This document shows, piece after piece, positions 63,916 through 64,000 of a DNA stretch of 64,000 bases; positions within the stretch are counted from its first letter, which is position 1, and each line of letters starts with the position of its first letter. Location of the stretch: NCBI RefSeq assembly GCF_000429325.1, contig NZ_AUBQ01000014.1, positions 62,001 through 126,000 of the forward strand. The letters are read 5' to 3'. The stretch comes from Fundidesulfovibrio putealis DSM 16056. GTDB lineage: Bacteria > Desulfobacterota > Desulfovibrionia > Desulfovibrionales > Desulfovibrionaceae. The notes under the pieces were generated by a model. The model saw nothing but the letters and a program-made list of their open reading frames with translations. It searched no databases and was not told the DNA's origin. The translations under genes and the position numbers were made by a program.

Positions 63916-63931
63916 AACAACAACCGTGCCA
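63916..63931 (-). promoter_or_regulatory. Sigma-54-like promoter of the lactate operon
   Basis: Minus-strand TGGCACGGTTGTTGTT matches TGGCACG-N4-TTGCW except that the -12 C is T. It would start transcription near 63905 and give a leader of about 97 nt. Confidence 0.6.
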
Positions 63932-64000
63932 AGACACTCAGACTCAAATATGCGTGTTAAAACAGCATGTTATAAAAATGAGGTTCGGGGCGCTCTGGTT
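63932..64000. other. Upstream region of the lactate operon at the window edge
   Basis: AT-rich. Contains the imperfect dyad TTAAAACA-GCA-TGTTATAA at 63958-63976, about 30 bp upstream of the -24 element; a possible activator site. No gene seen. Confidence 0.4.

Overview
The window is GC-rich chromosomal DNA. It looks like a sulfate-reducing member of the Desulfovibrionaceae (Desulfobacterota). The evidence is a lactate-oxidation cluster (FAD subunit, Fe-S subunit, LctP permease) beside a sigma-54 two-component system, a FlgM gene paired with a Desulfovibrio-type FlgM-associated gene, a clade-2 short ThiF with ThiH, and overall gene style. The genus is inference; no rRNA is present. No phage, insertion sequence or CRISPR array was seen.

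Bases 1-21,120 form one minus-strand exopolysaccharide operon of at least 17 genes, running off the left edge. In transcription order it encodes: a TPR lipoprotein (PrsT type), the initiating sugar-phosphate transferase, a Wza-like exporter, a Wzz-like chain-length protein, a tyrosine autokinase, an ExeA-like ATPase, an outer-membrane barrel, a polysaccharide deacetylase, a FemAB-like protein, a DegT aminotransferase, a GT2, a PglK-like ABC flippase, a pyruvyltransferase-like protein, another GT2, an O-antigen ligase/polymerase, a GNAT and a GT4. The first nine match the gene set that normally accompanies exosortase A (XrtA/PEP-CTERM). No exosortase and no PEP-CTERM protein is visible here. 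A near-consensus sigma-54 -24/-12 element lies 73-88 bp before the first gene.

Bases 21,121-32,900 hold an AT-rich intergenic island, a DUF4412 protein, two tandem tRNA-Lys genes, ricT-metG, an MFS exporter, two secreted proteins, der with a long basic tail, an isochorismatase-like hydrolase and a cupin. Bases 32,900-37,050 are a thiamin operon (thiS-thiG-thiH-orf-thiF-thiE, minus strand) carrying an AT-rich foreign-looking gene in its middle. Next come mtnA, gatB, a small Cys-rich lipoprotein, a GNAT, a ModE-like regulator behind a structured leader, an ARMT1/DUF89-like protein overlapping nadK, and the flgM pair behind a sigma-28-like promoter.

Bases 46,200-52,830 carry an orphan amino-acid binding protein, an SLC13-type permease, icd, a DUF2238 membrane protein, three tRNAs (Val, Asp, Asp), a small membrane protein and an alpha/beta hydrolase. 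Bases 52,900-63,810 hold a hybrid sensor kinase, an NtrC-type regulator, a chemoreceptor and the lactate genes. The lactate genes have their own sigma-54-like promoter and a leader with two identical hairpins, so the kinase/regulator pair plausibly controls them.

A family of interspersed structured repeats sits between genes at about 26.3-26.8, 32.3-32.5 and 37.2-37.5 kb. Their stems change sequence between copies but stay paired.
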